In this document: in pieces, positions 10,870-24,170 of the stretch | Numbering within the stretch: the stretch's first letter is position 1 | Layout of the letters: each line of letters opens with the position of its first letter | DNA from: Sipunculus nudus | Lineage: Eukaryota; Annelida; Sipuncula; Golfingiida; Sipunculidae | Length of the DNA: 64,000 bases | Assembly (NCBI GenBank): GCA_026874595.1 | Contig: CM049313.1 | Coordinates: 15,623,508-15,687,507, forward strand | Direction: 5' to 3' | Made by a program: the position numbers and the translations under genes | Notes under the pieces: generated by a model | Told to the model about the DNA's origin: nothing | What the model saw: only the letters and a program-made list of their open reading frames with translations | The model's database searches: none

Positions 10870-12950
10870 AATAATTCTTGTCTGCCATACTGTACATATG
10901 ACACAAGCCTGAAAACTGCCATATGAACTTGACTCTTCAGCGTCTTTTCTTAAGAATGAATTTTATTTTTAAACAAAATTCTAGCATCTGATTGTTCAAA
11001 CAAAGGAAAGTGAAACTGAGTGCAGCCTATCCAAATCATTAACCGCTGACCTTTTTTCTGTCTGCCACAAAAAAATCAAAATTAAATTGGTAGCCAAAGA
11101 CTGGTGAGTATACTCTGGCCAGACCAGCTCATTTTTTTCTGCTGGTCTGGTATCAGCAGTTTCACAACCAATATTCCAGGAAATAACCACGATCAGCTTG
11201 AATAAGTCTGTTCTGTGAAGGAATCTACCAAGATTCTCTGTGCGTTAATCAAAGAAATTTGAAGCTAATCAAGTTTAAGGGGAAAAGGTAAAAAAATGTC
11301 TTTGGAAACTGGGGTCTGTGTGAGCTACATGACAGCAGTACACTACACTGACAGCCAGTTAATAATAATGTATTTGGTTTGTTCACCTAAAGCTTTCAAA
11401 TTCTAGGACTTTTCCTGGCCTTTTTTGGCAATTTTAAGGACAAAATAATACACATGACACAGTGATAAACAGGGATAAATAAAGGCAATTACTTAGTTTA
11501 TTTATTTCTCGTCAAATAAGTTTTCTCGGCACTGACCTCTAATTATAGGGATTCATGCTCAAAACCACTAGATGTTTCAAAGTGGTCATTTTCCAGTATT
11601 TTACAGGAAATCAAGGATGTTTTCAAACCCTGGCCATATACTCAATTATATAGTAAAGTAGTACAACACCAATTGCACAGTGACCTTAGAGGAATTTCCA
11701 GTAAGACTTCACAATTCAAGGAAACCAAGAGCTACTAAAATATCTGGTCATATATAATGATAGATATTTCTAGTAATTCCAGATAAATAAAAGTTTCTGG
11801 GTTTTTTTCTAACTATAAGTCTACATGTCTTTTGCAGTTTGATAATGGTGGCCAGATGTCAATGCAGTGGCCAATTAATGTGACATTTAATGAATATTGC
11901 ACTTTGATTGGGAACTGAAATATCACAGCACAAATAAAAGCATCAATCATTTTCTAAATTCAATTAAGAGCAAAAATATGGGCAAAATTGCTAAAAATTT
12001 TCCCAGAAAAACTGAAGTTATAGCTCATGCAGACAACCTTAAAACTTAAAATACAAAACCCTTTTTGACCCATTAAGAAGGCTGGTATGATGTATTTGTT
12101 TTCATGTCAAGAGGACACCGTATTCCACTAATTGGCGTAACCTCCTCTCTTTGAACATAAAATCAGCATATTCTCAAAGATGATCTATGCCCTGTCAGTT
12201 TTAGAAAAATCTTCCATGCTTCAGTCATTACCCATACGGTACTGACAAGATGAATGGCGTAAAATGAAATTCCAAGGGCTGTAATTGGCCGCATTACATT
12301 GGTGTTCTTACCCGATCTGACAGTGAGCAGAGGAAATTGCCAATCACTGATCACGGGTTGTGATGTCACCTCCTCTTGCCTGGCCTACCATCATCAATAA
12401 AGATGTGAATTGAAGCGTACATGCTGTTCATGTTAAATACCAACCAGCCATGCTACAACACAATCTCACTGATGTCCTTACTAATTAGGAATTCTTGTTT
12501 ATAATACAGGCTTTAAACAACACATATAGATAAAAGTTTCACAACTTTTTATGAATTTTTTTTTTTAAGATTTTGCAACTTTCAACGTACTATCAGGCCA
12601 GTACTTTCAACAATTATCATGCATTTCATTCAAAGTTTAATCAATTGTCAAATCATCAGAATAGACAAAAAGGCTTTTCCATTTTGTCTGGTTTTTCCCA
12701 TTAAACTTCTTCATCCAATTGCCAAATGCTAGTCACAAAACATGAAATTTTTAAAATGCAAGTTATTACCTATAGTGTTAAATATGTCAATTATTTGCCC
12801 CAACCCCTAACCTAGCCATTCATTCTTACATGGAGCACAAATTATTCACATATTTAATAAAGTGACAAATGTGCTCATTTATCTCAAGTAAACTAACACT
12901 AATAAATCAACAAATCCAATCTCTTTTCACAATAGTAGTACATACGTCTC
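10870..12950. other. No gene or repeat recognised
   Basis: About 2 kb of AT-rich sequence with only chance frames on both strands. Confidence 0.35.
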
Positions 12951-12956
12951 CCTCAC

Positions 12957-13175
12957 CTGAATTATGTGGTTTTAAATATCCCTGCTGCCAAGACGGTGAG
13001 GTATACACAAATCTTGGTTTCCGAATCAATGACTGTTTCTGACTATCGTACCATGTAAATCTGTTGAAAAAGAGATAGCCCATGATGGGTCTGTCTGCTT
13101 GAATAAATGATGTAATGCTGAAAGATGCCTGGAAGCCCCCATCCCCTAAATCTTTCCGAGTCGTTTCTCCTCTGT
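12957..13175 (-). CDS. Candidate internal exon (minus strand), unknown protein
   Basis: A 73-codon open stretch on the minus strand ends at a good donor (ATTCAG then GTGAGG at 12956-12951). An acceptor-like GTGCCAG precedes it, although its pyrimidine tract is poor. Its length of 219 bp is a multiple of three, giving matching phase 1 at both ends. The peptide includes FQASFSITSFIQADRPIMGY, then KPRFVYTSPSWQQGYLKPHN. No family was recognised. It is phase-compatible with the candidate exons at 22577-22753 and 36667-36787, all on the minus strand. The call rests on splice signals and an open frame only, so chance is a real alternative. Confidence 0.25.
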
Positions 13176-13309
13176 CTGGCACACGTTTTTATGTTAATTA
13201 TGACTTACCTGCAGACTATCAACCAAAGTAATGAGACTGACTCACAGGGATAATACATAATGCACTGAAATAATGAGACTCATCAAAATATTGCATGTAC
13301 AAGAACAAT

Positions 13310-13324
13310 GGGGGGGGGGGGGGG
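13310..13324. repeat. Poly-G run (15)
   Basis: An uninterrupted homopolymer of G, one of several G or C runs in this AT-rich window. Confidence 0.95.
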
Positions 13325-14150
13325 CTTGGATATTGCCTGTAATTGTAACAGAGCTGATTGTATCAGAGATGTTAAGGGCACATGAACCACTCTTTATCAC
13401 TGGACCACCACAAGCATCTGTAATAGAGAGGTGTCTGTAATAATGTGGTGTCCATAAAGGGTGGTTACCCTGTACATATGAAAATACCTGAGAAATTTCT
13501 CCTTCCAAAAATACATATAAAGATTGAGTAAATCTTATGTTATAATAATTGAACTGGAAAATTATTTTTTATTTTACCTACTAGAGAACAATACAGATTA
13601 AGACAAAGAAGACTATTTTCTAAAGAGATAAGCATGCAGTCTCCTGGTAAATCTATTATGTCAAAGGATAACATGTGTAGCCTTACAGAACATCCTCAAC
13701 CATGACACATTAAGGTGGTGGGTTTATGGTCTGATCTCACTGACAATGTCAGTCTCATCCAACTTTACATTTTGCCTCTCTGGTCATTTTGGCCTGTTTG
13801 TTTGAGATATTTTATTTATATTGAATATGCACATAAATATATCACAAAAAAAGTATCAATGGAATTGAGTGCAAGCTACTTAAAGCTTACCTTGACTCTC
13901 TCTCTATACCTTGACTCTCTTTCTTTACTCCATTTTTGCCCAGTCATGTGAACGGTAGCTTTACTCAGCAACCAGGGGGGGGACACTCAAGTATTACAAC
14001 TTATTCAGCAAAAACAGGTGCTGGAAGGTAACTACTATTTGTTCTATATTTGCCTGCCACCCATGATCCATTCACCCCAGGGTGGAGAGGGCTCTGCCTG
14101 TGCTAAAGAATTTAGCCAGGGGTCTTAATGTGGAAGGCAAACAGTTTGGA
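13325..14150. other. No gene recognised
   Basis: Short frames only. A CT-rich patch lies at 13890-13930. Confidence 0.35.
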
Positions 14151-14155
14151 ACTAT

Positions 14156-14220
14156 AAACAAAACCCACAACCTAGCAGTCATGAGTCCAGCGCCCTAACC
14201 ATTATGCCACCACAATCCAC
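14156..14220 (-). repeat. tRNA-derived SINE head (minus strand)
   Basis: The minus strand reads TGGCATAATGGTTAGGGCG, a close match to the tRNA A box (TRGYNNANNGG). It is followed by an anticodon-loop-like segment containing CTCATGA and a degenerate B-box region GGTTGTGGGTTTT. The cloverleaf ends do not pair, and the downstream part has no terminator typical of a real tRNA gene. A SINE remnant is the best reading. Confidence 0.5.
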
Positions 14221-17200
14221 AAATAACATATAATTAATATACACTGCTTGAGACCATACCCTTTACTGTGATACTGATACAGAAACTGTGACCATCTTTA
14301 AGAAAATGAATACATGTAAACTGATGCCTTCCTTTATAATGATCTATTGACTAAGAATCTGTATCTTCTTTATTATAAGAATAATATACAGGGAGGATAA
14401 TCTTTTTTGATATTAAAAAACAACAAAAAATCTTCTTGGAATGTAGATAGAATGAGATGCATACAAACAGATCATCTTTCAAGCTGATACTTTAGAAGAG
14501 ATCATCTTCAAAGATGATATATACCAGTATATCTTTATGGAGATCATTTTCTATGAGGACCGACACGGATAATATTCTATGAGGAATACACAGACTGCGA
14601 CCATTTTCCATCAGTGTCGTCTTGACAATCATTAATACTACATGACTCTTACCCTTGGGAGCATTCAGAAATTGTTCCTCATGTGAGCCACTTCACATTA
14701 AAAATTGACAAGCTCGCTAGACCATCAAATCATTATAACTTCCGCTATTTCTTCAATGAAACAACCTGCAGCGATCCCAAGCTACATCAACCAACTCCAT
14801 AAGAAAATCCAAAGCTTCCAATAGGGCAGCAGACCTCTCTACAATTGTAACTGAAAAGTAAGTGACCAGCATACCTTTGGTCCAGTAAGCAAGGAGTTAA
14901 CCCACTGGGATCGTGAAATTCCATGGAATGCAGGGGGCTCTCTCAGTGTGCTACACACAGCCATAGCTAATTATGACTGAGTGGTCGACCGTGACACAGT
15001 CTTTCAATTATCTAGAGCACTAATTGACAGCCACACCATATATTTTATTATATTTACCGATAGCATGCAGGGTTCAATATTTACCCGCAACTAGCAGTGC
15101 CTTAGGGGACCTGCTATTCCACAAGTTTCTAGCCTTCACAGGAAACAGATAGTGCTTCATATTTATTTTATTACTAATATAGTTGCAGGACTTGAATCTT
15201 TAATGGAACTGTTTGTCACATAAATGACATGATATCAAATAATTTAATGAGTTTTAGGAGTTGTTATCCTGGCATAGTTGATTTTCATCAGCCCTTGAGA
15301 GTATAAATTAATTTCTGGATATGTCCCATGGGTGGCACTGTCTTTTGAATGAGGATGAAGGCAATCACATGATAAGAACAATTCGTAATTATTAAAGCCA
15401 ACTAACTACCTACCTTTTCTATAGCATTTATGCCATATCTGGCTTGCTCTCCTTACATTAATGAACTCTGGGTACAGATAATACCTGTTTGGAAAAAATC
15501 TTATAATGCCTGTATGATTGATGTACGAGCTTGTGTATCTACAAGCTGTTATAGTCCATTTAACCACCTGCTGTCCACCTGTTTTTTGTTGATAATTTTC
15601 TTAAAAGTTTATATTTTTCAATTATTTCCTAGAAAAATTACATATGGAAGTGACAACCTAATATCGCAATTAAGAATTTTACCATAAATCCCCCGTTTAT
15701 GTTTCACAACATTTTAGTCTCTTCACCATGATCTGACAGATTCAGATGTGTCCCTCCATAAGTAACCATCTTTGTTTTAGCTGGTCATATTTTTTTAGAG
15801 TGTTTACATGAGATCATCCAATCAGCAGCTGTCATTTGAGGCTGTTTTTGCATGTGACCAATGACCTTGACTACCATAAGTAGGTCTGATATGTTGTAAA
15901 ATGTAGACTGATTTCTCATATTTTCAGAAAATTCTTTTTCTCAAATAAGGTATAAAGAAGGTATTTAATTACCTCGTTGAAAATTAGGTTCTTTAATTCT
16001 CTGCTCTACCCTGTAATTGTTTCCCTTGAAATGTAACTAATAAAAATTTTCATAGCAAAAAACAGGTGGACATGAAGGGATGAAACAGACTATAGTAAAC
16101 ATAACAATGTTGACAAACCATTTACCAGAGGTAGTTGGTGGCTTATGTCATTATGCAAAACTCTGGTTCATCTTACTTCCTGCCAGATTTCCTTGTTGAA
16201 TCTGTTTGGATTATTTTGGAACCCCCCCCCCTGGTTATAAACTTGTGAATACACACAAAATGAACAGTATGCATGTCATGGGATTAGCGTTTTATGGCCT
16301 ATTATTATAAAAGGTTTATGGGTTATCTTTAGTTAAAAGGTCAGTATATCAGAATACACAGAATACTGAATCTACACAGATTGCATCCATTATATTATTA
16401 ATAATTTAATCAATGCACACAATCTTATCAATTTGACAAAAACATTAGAGAACTTGGAAAACATAAGGAATGGGAATACTCATTCCCTAGCAGATACAAA
16501 ATATCTTATATTATTCATAACTAATATGAATCTTTGGCTTTTGGTGGAAAAAATAAAAATGTATGTTAATATTTATAATATCAGTCTTTCTGATAAGGTA
16601 CATGTGATGCCAGGGAGGCGGTCATATAAAGGATTGTTCATCTTTGTAGATGAGGCATATAATTCACGAAAGTTTTATTTCCCTTTCACACATATCGCAA
16701 AACCCTGCAGAACAAAAAAGCTCACCACAGTAACCTTTTACTGACCTCAGGTGATAGAACAAGTGTTAATTTTGAGCCCTGATGGAGTGAGGGTTACATA
16801 GTGTGTTTATTGTTGATTATGATTTATACTCATCTGGTGTGACTCGACACAGATAAACTGATAAATAAAATACTTCATGGCACCATGAATATTCAAAGCC
16901 AGACAATCAATACAAAGTGTAAACAGTTCTATCATCCCTGTATAGGTCTGATGTGAATGCTGTGAAATTTAACTGCATCTTTCACTCTTTTGAGAGATTT
17001 CAAAATGAGGTTACCTCTGACATTAAAGTGCTTGGTCTCCACAAAACTGACAGTGAATTTAGTGTTTATGAGATTGTTGACAACTAACACTAGTAAAATG
17101 ACCCAATTTTAGCAACAATCTTGTAAGTTATCTTCAAAAATCAATGTTTGTTTCATATAAATCCACACATCTGAAGTCCACAATAGTCACTCCCCTCACT

Positions 17201-17380
17201 CCAACCAGCTGCCCTGGCGACAAACAAAACTAACCAGATATGACTTTACAAAATATATTGTCTGTGAGTAAATTACATCTACCGGAAGTGAAAATTAGAT
17301 TCATAAATTGAGGGATATTAGAGTTGGAAGAAACAGAAGTTGGCATTGTTTTTGTCTCAAGAGACAATAAAAGTGCCATA
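14221..17380. other. No gene recognised
   Basis: More than 3 kb without a supported gene. A 26-codon minus frame ending at a donor-like site near 14873 and an acceptor-like CTTTTCTATAG near 15423 (plus) were seen but lack partners. A poly-C run lies at about 16221-16231. Confidence 0.35.
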
Positions 17381-18138
17381 GCTGGTCTGTCAGTCTGTAT
17401 GCAGTATTTAAGGTGACTGAGTAGTCCAACTCTGGTCAATTAGTTTTAAGCAGTATCTGAAGTGACTGAGTAGTTCCACTCTGGTCAATCAGTTTTAAGT
17501 AGTATCTGAAGTGAATGAGTAGTTCCACTCTGGTGATTAAGTTTTAAGCAGTATCTGAAGTGACTGAGTAGTTCCACCCTGGTAAATCAGTTTTAAGCAG
17601 TATCTGAAGTGACTGAGTAGTTCCACTCTGGTCAATTAGTTTTAAGCAGTATCTGAAGTGACTGAGTAGTTCCACTCTGGTCAATCAGTTTTAAGCAGTA
17701 TCTGAAGTGTCTGAGTAGTTCCACTCTGGTCAGTCAGTTTTAAGCAGTATCTTAAGTGACTGAGTAGTTCCACTCTGGTCAATTAGTTTTAAGCAGTATC
17801 TGAAGTGACTGAGTAGTTCCACTCTGGTCAATCAGTTTTAAGCAATATCTGAAGTGACTGAATATTTCCACTCTGGTCAATCAGTTTTCAGCAGTATCTG
17901 AAGTGACTGAGTAGTTTATCTCTGGTCAATTAGTTTTAAGAAGTATCTGAAGTGACTGATTAGTTCCACTCTGGTCAATCAGTTTTAAGCAGTATCTGAA
18001 GTGACTGAATAGTTCCACTCTGGTCAATCAGTTTTCAGCAGTATCTGAAGTGACTGAGTAGTTCCACTCTGGTAAATCATTTTTCAACAGTATCTGAAGT
18101 GACTGAGTAGTTTCACTTTGGTCAATCAGTTTTAAGCA
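17381..18138 (+). repeat. 49-bp satellite array, left part (about 15 copies)
   Basis: The unit begins AGTTTTAAGCAGTATCTGAA and continues through GTGACTGAGTAGTTCCACTC to TGGTCAATC, 49 bp in total. About 15 tandem copies with low divergence occur here. The array stops at 18138 where a transposon begins and resumes at 20275 in the same register, so this is one array split by an insertion. Confidence 0.92.
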
Positions 18139-20274
18139 GGGCAAGTCCGCGAGTTACGGAATGAGATTTTGGACTATATTCAATTAAATAATTCAGTAAA
18201 TAATCACTTATTTTAAATATAAACTATTTCTTAGGGTAGTGTAGGGTTAGTGAAGTAATTTTATAAACATTTTTTTGGTATGGACTTAAGAAGTCAAATT
18301 TGGTTAATTAAATAGCATTGGTTACGGAATGATTCAGAGAAATCTCACTTTTGTACCTTGGTGAGAAAACCTGAAAAACTCTGTGAAGTGTGCAGAGAAT
18401 AAAATATATTTATAGGAACATTCAACAGACAACATGACAATGGTTCAGTATGTTAAAGTGAATTTATTTAAAATATTAAATTTACTGATATATTTCAACT
18501 TTTAATGGGTTACGGATTGACAAAACTGAGGTAACGGAATGACTGCTTGTGATGGCATGTTGGACAGACATATTATAACACGTCTTTTTTTATATAGTGA
18601 AATCCTTTCTCAGTTCACAAATTTTGATTGTCTTCCTGAGTAAGAAGTTTATCAGAGGTATATAATTTGAGTCAATCAATGAAAGCTTATTCAGCCTCTA
18701 TTTTCTCACTCAAACATACATTATATCGACGATCCATATTTCCACTAATCCTTCTGACTATTTGTTTCCTGTCAGTAGACTGTACTAGATGGATCTGGGA
18801 AAAAGAAAATATCAGTTTGCATGTCTTTTCTTTTAAAAAATGATTTTCAACATTCTCACCGCAAAACCTGTCTATGTGGGCAACAAACTGCCGGATTGAT
18901 TGCTTGTCAATTATGTGACATACCTGACAAGAATATAATCACCAATTTTAATTTGTTCCTCTTTCTAGGATGAACCTGTTAAAGTGCACTCAGGTTGGCA
19001 TTCTTTGGCACCCTCTGATTCTTCTATAAAAAGAAATTTAAGGTGGTTCTCAGCAAAGGAGTAAGGGGCATATTGCACATAGTACTTTGATACTGGTCAC
19101 TTTTACACTGTGAGTTGCTTGAGTATTTGGCAAAGCTTTCATTCCATCCCATTTCTTAATTTTGTTCTGGGGGGAAAGAGGCATGTTGATACATTGCAGC
19201 CTATGCAACCAATGCTACAAACTGTCTGAAACTCCATCTTTATAGGTACAACTAAACTTTTTTAATTAACTTCAGAATTAATAGCAAAACAAAACAGAAA
19301 CTTGTGAGCCTTGATGATTCTTTCATGAATACCTTGATGTACCACCATATTTTACAATGTGAAGGAAGTTGTGCTCAGTGGACAGAACCAGGGCCAGCTG
19401 TAAGGTAGTTATATGCCAGATGTGTCTGGTTCATAATTAGCAAGGATTAATTTGCTGTGCATCATCAGTGTTATCCTAGCAGTTACCCTTCAGAAAGATC
19501 AAAGATATGTATTTAAAGAATGATTAGGCTCTGGTGAGAAACCCATGTGTATTAGTAACTATTACATCTGATTTAAGCCACGGTAATCATTGATCAACCA
19601 CAAAACTGTATACTAGTACTTCTACAATGTCCATTTGATTGCATTCTCCATAAAGATGAGCAATTTCCTCATATGTTGATTGATCCCAATCAAAGAAAAG
19701 AAAAGCAAGGGCAGGGATACCATGTTAATCATTACGTAACCTTATTCCGTAACCTTAGAGCTCTGCAATAAATTATCATTCCGTAACCATATTATTATTA
19801 TTAATTAATTTTAAAATTTGAAAATGATTATATTTATTTGAAGCTTTCAATGCACAAAAAGAGGATTTTGAGTGAGAACTTTTTTTAAACTTTTTCATTA
19901 TTTTTGGTTACGGAATGAGAGATAATTAGCATATAATAATTAGTGTCAAACACTAACATTTTTTTCCTAGGATGTGTAAAATTAAAAAAGTGAAAGGTTA
20001 TGTTCTTGGGATTAATATGACAGGCAACAAGTTTTATATTACTCATTTAATGTATTTAGGGTGGAGGAAATTTTACCACTCAATTTTTGCACAATTATTA
20101 TTTTTAAAATACACAAACTTCATGATGAAATATCTCTGTCATTCTTCAAAATAACTAATGTTTTTAAACATATTCTGATAGGACAATATCTCTGCTTTAA
20201 GAATCTGTAAAAGACTTGAATTGAAAAGGAAAATGAAATTTTAATGTTTATGTCCCATTTTCATGGACCTGCCC
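18139..20274. mobile_element. 2,136-bp TIR element with 4-bp target duplication inside the satellite
   Basis: The insert starts GGGCAAGTCC and ends GGACCTGCCC (9 of 10 bases matched as inverted repeat). It is flanked by AGCA at 18135-18138 and 20275-20278; removing insert and one AGCA restores the satellite register exactly. A motif resembling GGTTACGGAATGA recurs in the interior: plus orientation at 18153, 18321, 18509, 18531 and 19906, minus orientation at 19730, 19743 and 19776. No transposase frame is present; a 60-codon frame at 19972 is unremarkable. The superfamily is undetermined. Confidence 0.8.
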
Positions 20275-20570
20275 AGCAGTATCTGAAGTGTCTGAGTAGT
20301 TCCACTCTGGTCAATCAGTTTTCAGCAGTATCTGAAGTGACTGAGTAGTTCCACTCTTGTCAATCAGTTTTAAGCAGTATCTGAGCTGACTGAGTAGTTC
20401 CACTCTGGTCAATCAGTTTTAAGCAGTATCTGAGCTGACTGAGTAGTTCCACTCTGGTCAATCAGTTTTAAGCAGTATCTGAAGTGACTGAGTAGTTCCA
20501 CTCTGGTCAATCAGTTTAAAGCAGTTTCTGAGCTGACTGAGTAGTATCACTCTAGCATTGCAGTTTCCAC
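20275..20570 (+). repeat. 49-bp satellite array, right part (about 6 copies)
   Basis: Continuation of the satellite at 17381-18138. Several copies here carry a GAGCTGACTGAG variant in place of GAAGTGACTGAG. The array decays at about 20560. Confidence 0.92.
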
Positions 20571-20699
20571 CATATTTACTGCAAGTTAAGACATTAAGCT
20601 TGAGCAGTGTACAAAAAAAATTAATTTTGTATCAAGATATTTCTTTATCAGATGAAATACCACAAATATTTTAATCAATTTTTTAATTGGACATTATGT

Positions 20700-20701
<2 letters not shown>

Positions 20702-20767
<66 letters not shown>

Positions 20768-20812
20768 CCTTTTACTGTTCATATATTCATCAATACTCTT
20801 TTAGTAAAGTTT
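20702..20812 (+). repeat. (AT)n microsatellite with conserved right flank
   Basis: About 62 bp of AT dinucleotides at 20703-20764 are followed by a 45-bp block beginning GAACCTTTTACTGTTCATAT and ending in CTTTTAGTAAA. The same microsatellite plus block occurs at 26949-27057. The left flanks do not match. Confidence 0.85.
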
Positions 20813-22575
20813 AAACCTTGGGCCAGTTATATGATAGTGAATGATCAGTCATGTCCAAAAATTTGAAAATCCACTTAATTATTTGTCCATTTGCACTGAA
20901 GCATCACTGATGAATGATTTGTGAAAACTTCTAATCTGAATGAAATTGAGCATAGACCAATAAAAAAAGCTAATATCTATTCTGCTGCAGACATTGTAGA
21001 CATTTGTGTTAGTTTTCCTTCTAGCTATTCAGGTGAAGCAATGAACAATACAGCAAAGCAGTTCATGAAAAATATTATGACACATGATTTAATTATTGCA
21101 TACTGAGTTTAGAATATTGTGCTTTAACTAAGATTCACACATACTGGGCAACATTAACTAATCTCATGTGGGGATAATTATCATTATGTGATGATATTAT
21201 GTGTTAAAATCAGTGTATTTTAAATTCCACATATATAGGGTAAGGTGTGAAATTTCATTTGTAACAAGATAACTAAATGAGTGTACAGTTAAAAATATCA
21301 GGTGAGTTTGAGGTGCATACCAAATCTTTTGTGATCAATTCTATAAATATGAAGAAAATGACCAATCATCAATACAATCAACTAGCTGATAGACCCAGGC
21401 TTATTACCGGGGTTAGGGAGATACAGTAACTGAGATGTGGAATGTTGGCTCAGTTTTTATTCTAAAAGTTAACAGAAAGTATAGGTTTTCAGTGGGAAAC
21501 TGTCTCAATAAGATATGTATAAATATTTTTTTTACATTTATTCATACCCCAGTATGTTTACCTTGAAGACCTGGTCAGTGCATGTTTATATTGTTAACCA
21601 GAATGAGACGCGGGGGGCATTCAGGTTTTCGATGATATTTGACTGGATTCTATGATTGAGCGTATAAAGATTAGGTTGACGTGAGGAACACATGAAAGAT
21701 TCATGAAATGTATGTTGCAAGGAAACTGTTCCTGAAGAAAGAAACAGAAATATGCATACCTCATTAGTAGCACAAACGGACCCAAAGGGACTCCATGCAG
21801 ATGGTCAGTATCCCATTTTCAGCCACTAAAACTTTTTTTTTCATTGTATCAGACAAATTTTGATGCCTGAAACCCCCGCCACCACTCCATCCCACCCCAA
21901 CTCACCCTTGTTCCAGAAATTGGGACCTTGGATTAGGTTTGTCAATAATCCCCCTGGGTTGAACTCTCCATTTTGATAAAGCGAGAAACATGTGTTTTTC
22001 TCTTTAACTGACCACGCACGTGGGTGAAAGCGTCATTCAAATGTAAGGCCAGACATGCTCAAATCCCTCTTAGAATGCAAGTGTTATTCATATATAAACA
22101 ATAGTCCTTAATAATGTTTGAGGTTGAGTGACCACAATGCAAGCTTTTGGGTCATTGACGAAGGCGGTTCAGCTGTGCTTGGTCTAACCTCCGTACAAGT
22201 CGGTATAAATGGAAAAATCACTCAAAATTATATGTACATTAAAAATTATTGATTCTCATATCAGCTTTGTCACTGCGGGATAAAAACCTTTAAAATGATG
22301 TATGGCACAGTACTGTACACAACGCGGTCTTAGAGAACATTGCGAACAAACGTGAACCAAATTCCTTTTACAAGTATAAGATTAATTGGCACACCACTAT
22401 GGCATAAACTACTTATTTTAGATTTTTTAACATTTGTTTGGTTAACCACAAGGGCACCCTGAATAAAGGTCTGTGAAAGCATAGCTAGCTGCCACAGACT
22501 TGGTAGTATGAAGATGACATACCTTGTTTGTACTGCCATATTCCTATATTTTATACACTGTGTTTCATGTTGTTA
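20813..22575. other. No gene recognised
   Basis: AT-rich sequence with short frames. Nothing else could be supported. Confidence 0.35.
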
Positions 22576-22576
22576 C

Positions 22577-22753
22577 CATAACAAGGAAAGTGACAGCATT
22601 GTTGATCACTGTCCTGATCATTAGATAGAATACATGTGCCTTTGTTTACATGAACTGTACCACAACAGGATATACATTTATATATAGATTTGACAGATAT
22701 TACCAGGATATTGTGACCCACTGACCAGTCAACTTGTCTTATGTCTCGGTGCA
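22577..22753 (-). CDS. Candidate internal exon (minus strand), Cys-rich peptide
   Basis: On the minus strand a strong acceptor (GTTTGTTTTTCAG) is followed by 59 open codons and a moderate donor (TATG then GTAACA). Length is 177 bp, a multiple of three, giving phase 1 at both ends, as is common for extracellular modules. The peptide has a suggestive cysteine pattern: IYKCISCCGTVHVNKGTC, then QQCCHFPCYG. Six to seven cysteines in 40 residues suggest a disulfide-bonded secreted domain, but no family was recognised. It is phase-compatible with candidates at 36667-36787 (upstream) and 12957-13175 (downstream). A chance open frame cannot be excluded without a transcript. Confidence 0.35.
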
Positions 22754-22759
22754 CTGAAA

Positions 22760-24115
22760 AACAAACACTAATTAGCTGACCTTTAATGACATAATGACAT
22801 GAATCAAGTCGGGTTCACACTGGAGATTTGAGTGCATAAATTAATTAAAAGACCTTTTACAGACATTCAACCGAATATACAGATCTGTCAGATTTCATGG
22901 GAAAATAACTACTCATTTTTTTTTTTGTCTCAGTGAAAACACCATAATCACTGGTCACCATATAGAATAATTTTTTTTGCAACCATTCATGTGGTGGTCT
23001 CTCCAGGGCCGGAACATCCTGCAGAATGATACATCAGCATCTTTTATATTTTTTTTTACTTATTCAGATGGGTTATCAAAGTTAAGGCTAGTACACCTGC
23101 AGTGGAAGTGCTAATGTTAAGGTTCTCAATGTGTCATAGTTTTAACCATGTTATCTCACTTCATCATAGCAGCAGCCTGCCATCAAACATTGATTTTTAA
23201 TGAGGTGGCAGTACAAGTTATAAGGTATGGATCAATTCTAGTATATGCAGATGCATCTGCAAGCCATTTCTTACAGTACTTTTTCATTTTCATCTGCTTG
23301 TATAACTCTCTTTTTCGGGATATAAGACCAAAAGTGATGTTATTCTGTTGGGGAAAAATAATAAATATTGCATTCATGGTTGACTTATGTGTATTCATGC
23401 TGAAGTTATTAATAACAAAGCTGGTTTTACTTGGAAAGTTTGTCTCTCTGTTCATTCATGATGGCTTATCAGCAGTAATTGCAATAGCCAAAATTGCTTT
23501 AAACTCCTGTTTTTGCTGCAAAAGTAACCACCACAAATTTTGTTTTACAACATTTTTTTTCATTATTTAGCAAATAAAACACCACCACATTACCCTCTGA
23601 TGTCAAATACTACCACACATCAAATATTTTGATCGGACCCTTGGAATGGGTACACGTTCTATTATTACTTGTATCATGACTGACAGGCCCCAGTCAGTTT
23701 ATATTAAAAAGGCCTGAATGTCTGTTGTCATGGCTAACTTTATCATGGCTGGCAGTTTCACATTATTAGACACACAGTTCTTAATAATTAAGAGAACAGA
23801 GTGCACCTGGCTTAGCCCTTAGGTGTGACTTTTCTATTTATAAAGATTATTTATAAGGCTTCCTCCCCCTTTAACTTGCCCCTTTAACTTAGACAGGTGA
23901 CTAGCTGTTAATGCCATTGAAGCCCTGGCTAATGCCTTTCATCCATGTGCATATGAGGAACTTAATTTGGACCCACTTTGAATTTTCCAAACATTTTGTA
24001 ACTGTTTTGTGTGTCAAAGAGGTATACAAAGAATACAATGTTCTAAAACGTGTTAGTGTCCACAGAGTTTTAAATTATATAAAAATGATGGAAAACAGTG
24101 GTTATCATTTATATA
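22760..24115. other. No gene recognised
   Basis: A 140-codon plus frame at 23148-23570 is hydrophobic, without a recognised family. It is taken as a chance frame in T-rich sequence. Confidence 0.35.
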
Positions 24116-24120
24116 TAAAT

Positions 24121-24170
24121 GATTTTTCCCAAGAGGATTTCATTCTTCCCTCGACATATATATACTTTTA
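24121..24170 (+). mobile_element. Truncated end of a CCCGGG-type TIR element
   Basis: The block CATTCTTCCCTCGACATATA at about 24140-24160 is identical to the right end of the element at 26425-27518. The preceding GATTTTTCCCAAGAGGATTT resembles the same arm with an internal deletion. Only this terminal fragment is present. Confidence 0.6.

Noticed and set aside
14873-14975. 26-codon minus open stretch before a donor-like GTATGC
   Set aside because: Too short, weak acceptor, no partner exon in phase identified.
23148-23570. 140-codon hydrophobic plus frame
   Set aside because: No recognised family, an opposed open frame over the same bases, and T-rich composition that favours hydrophobic codons.
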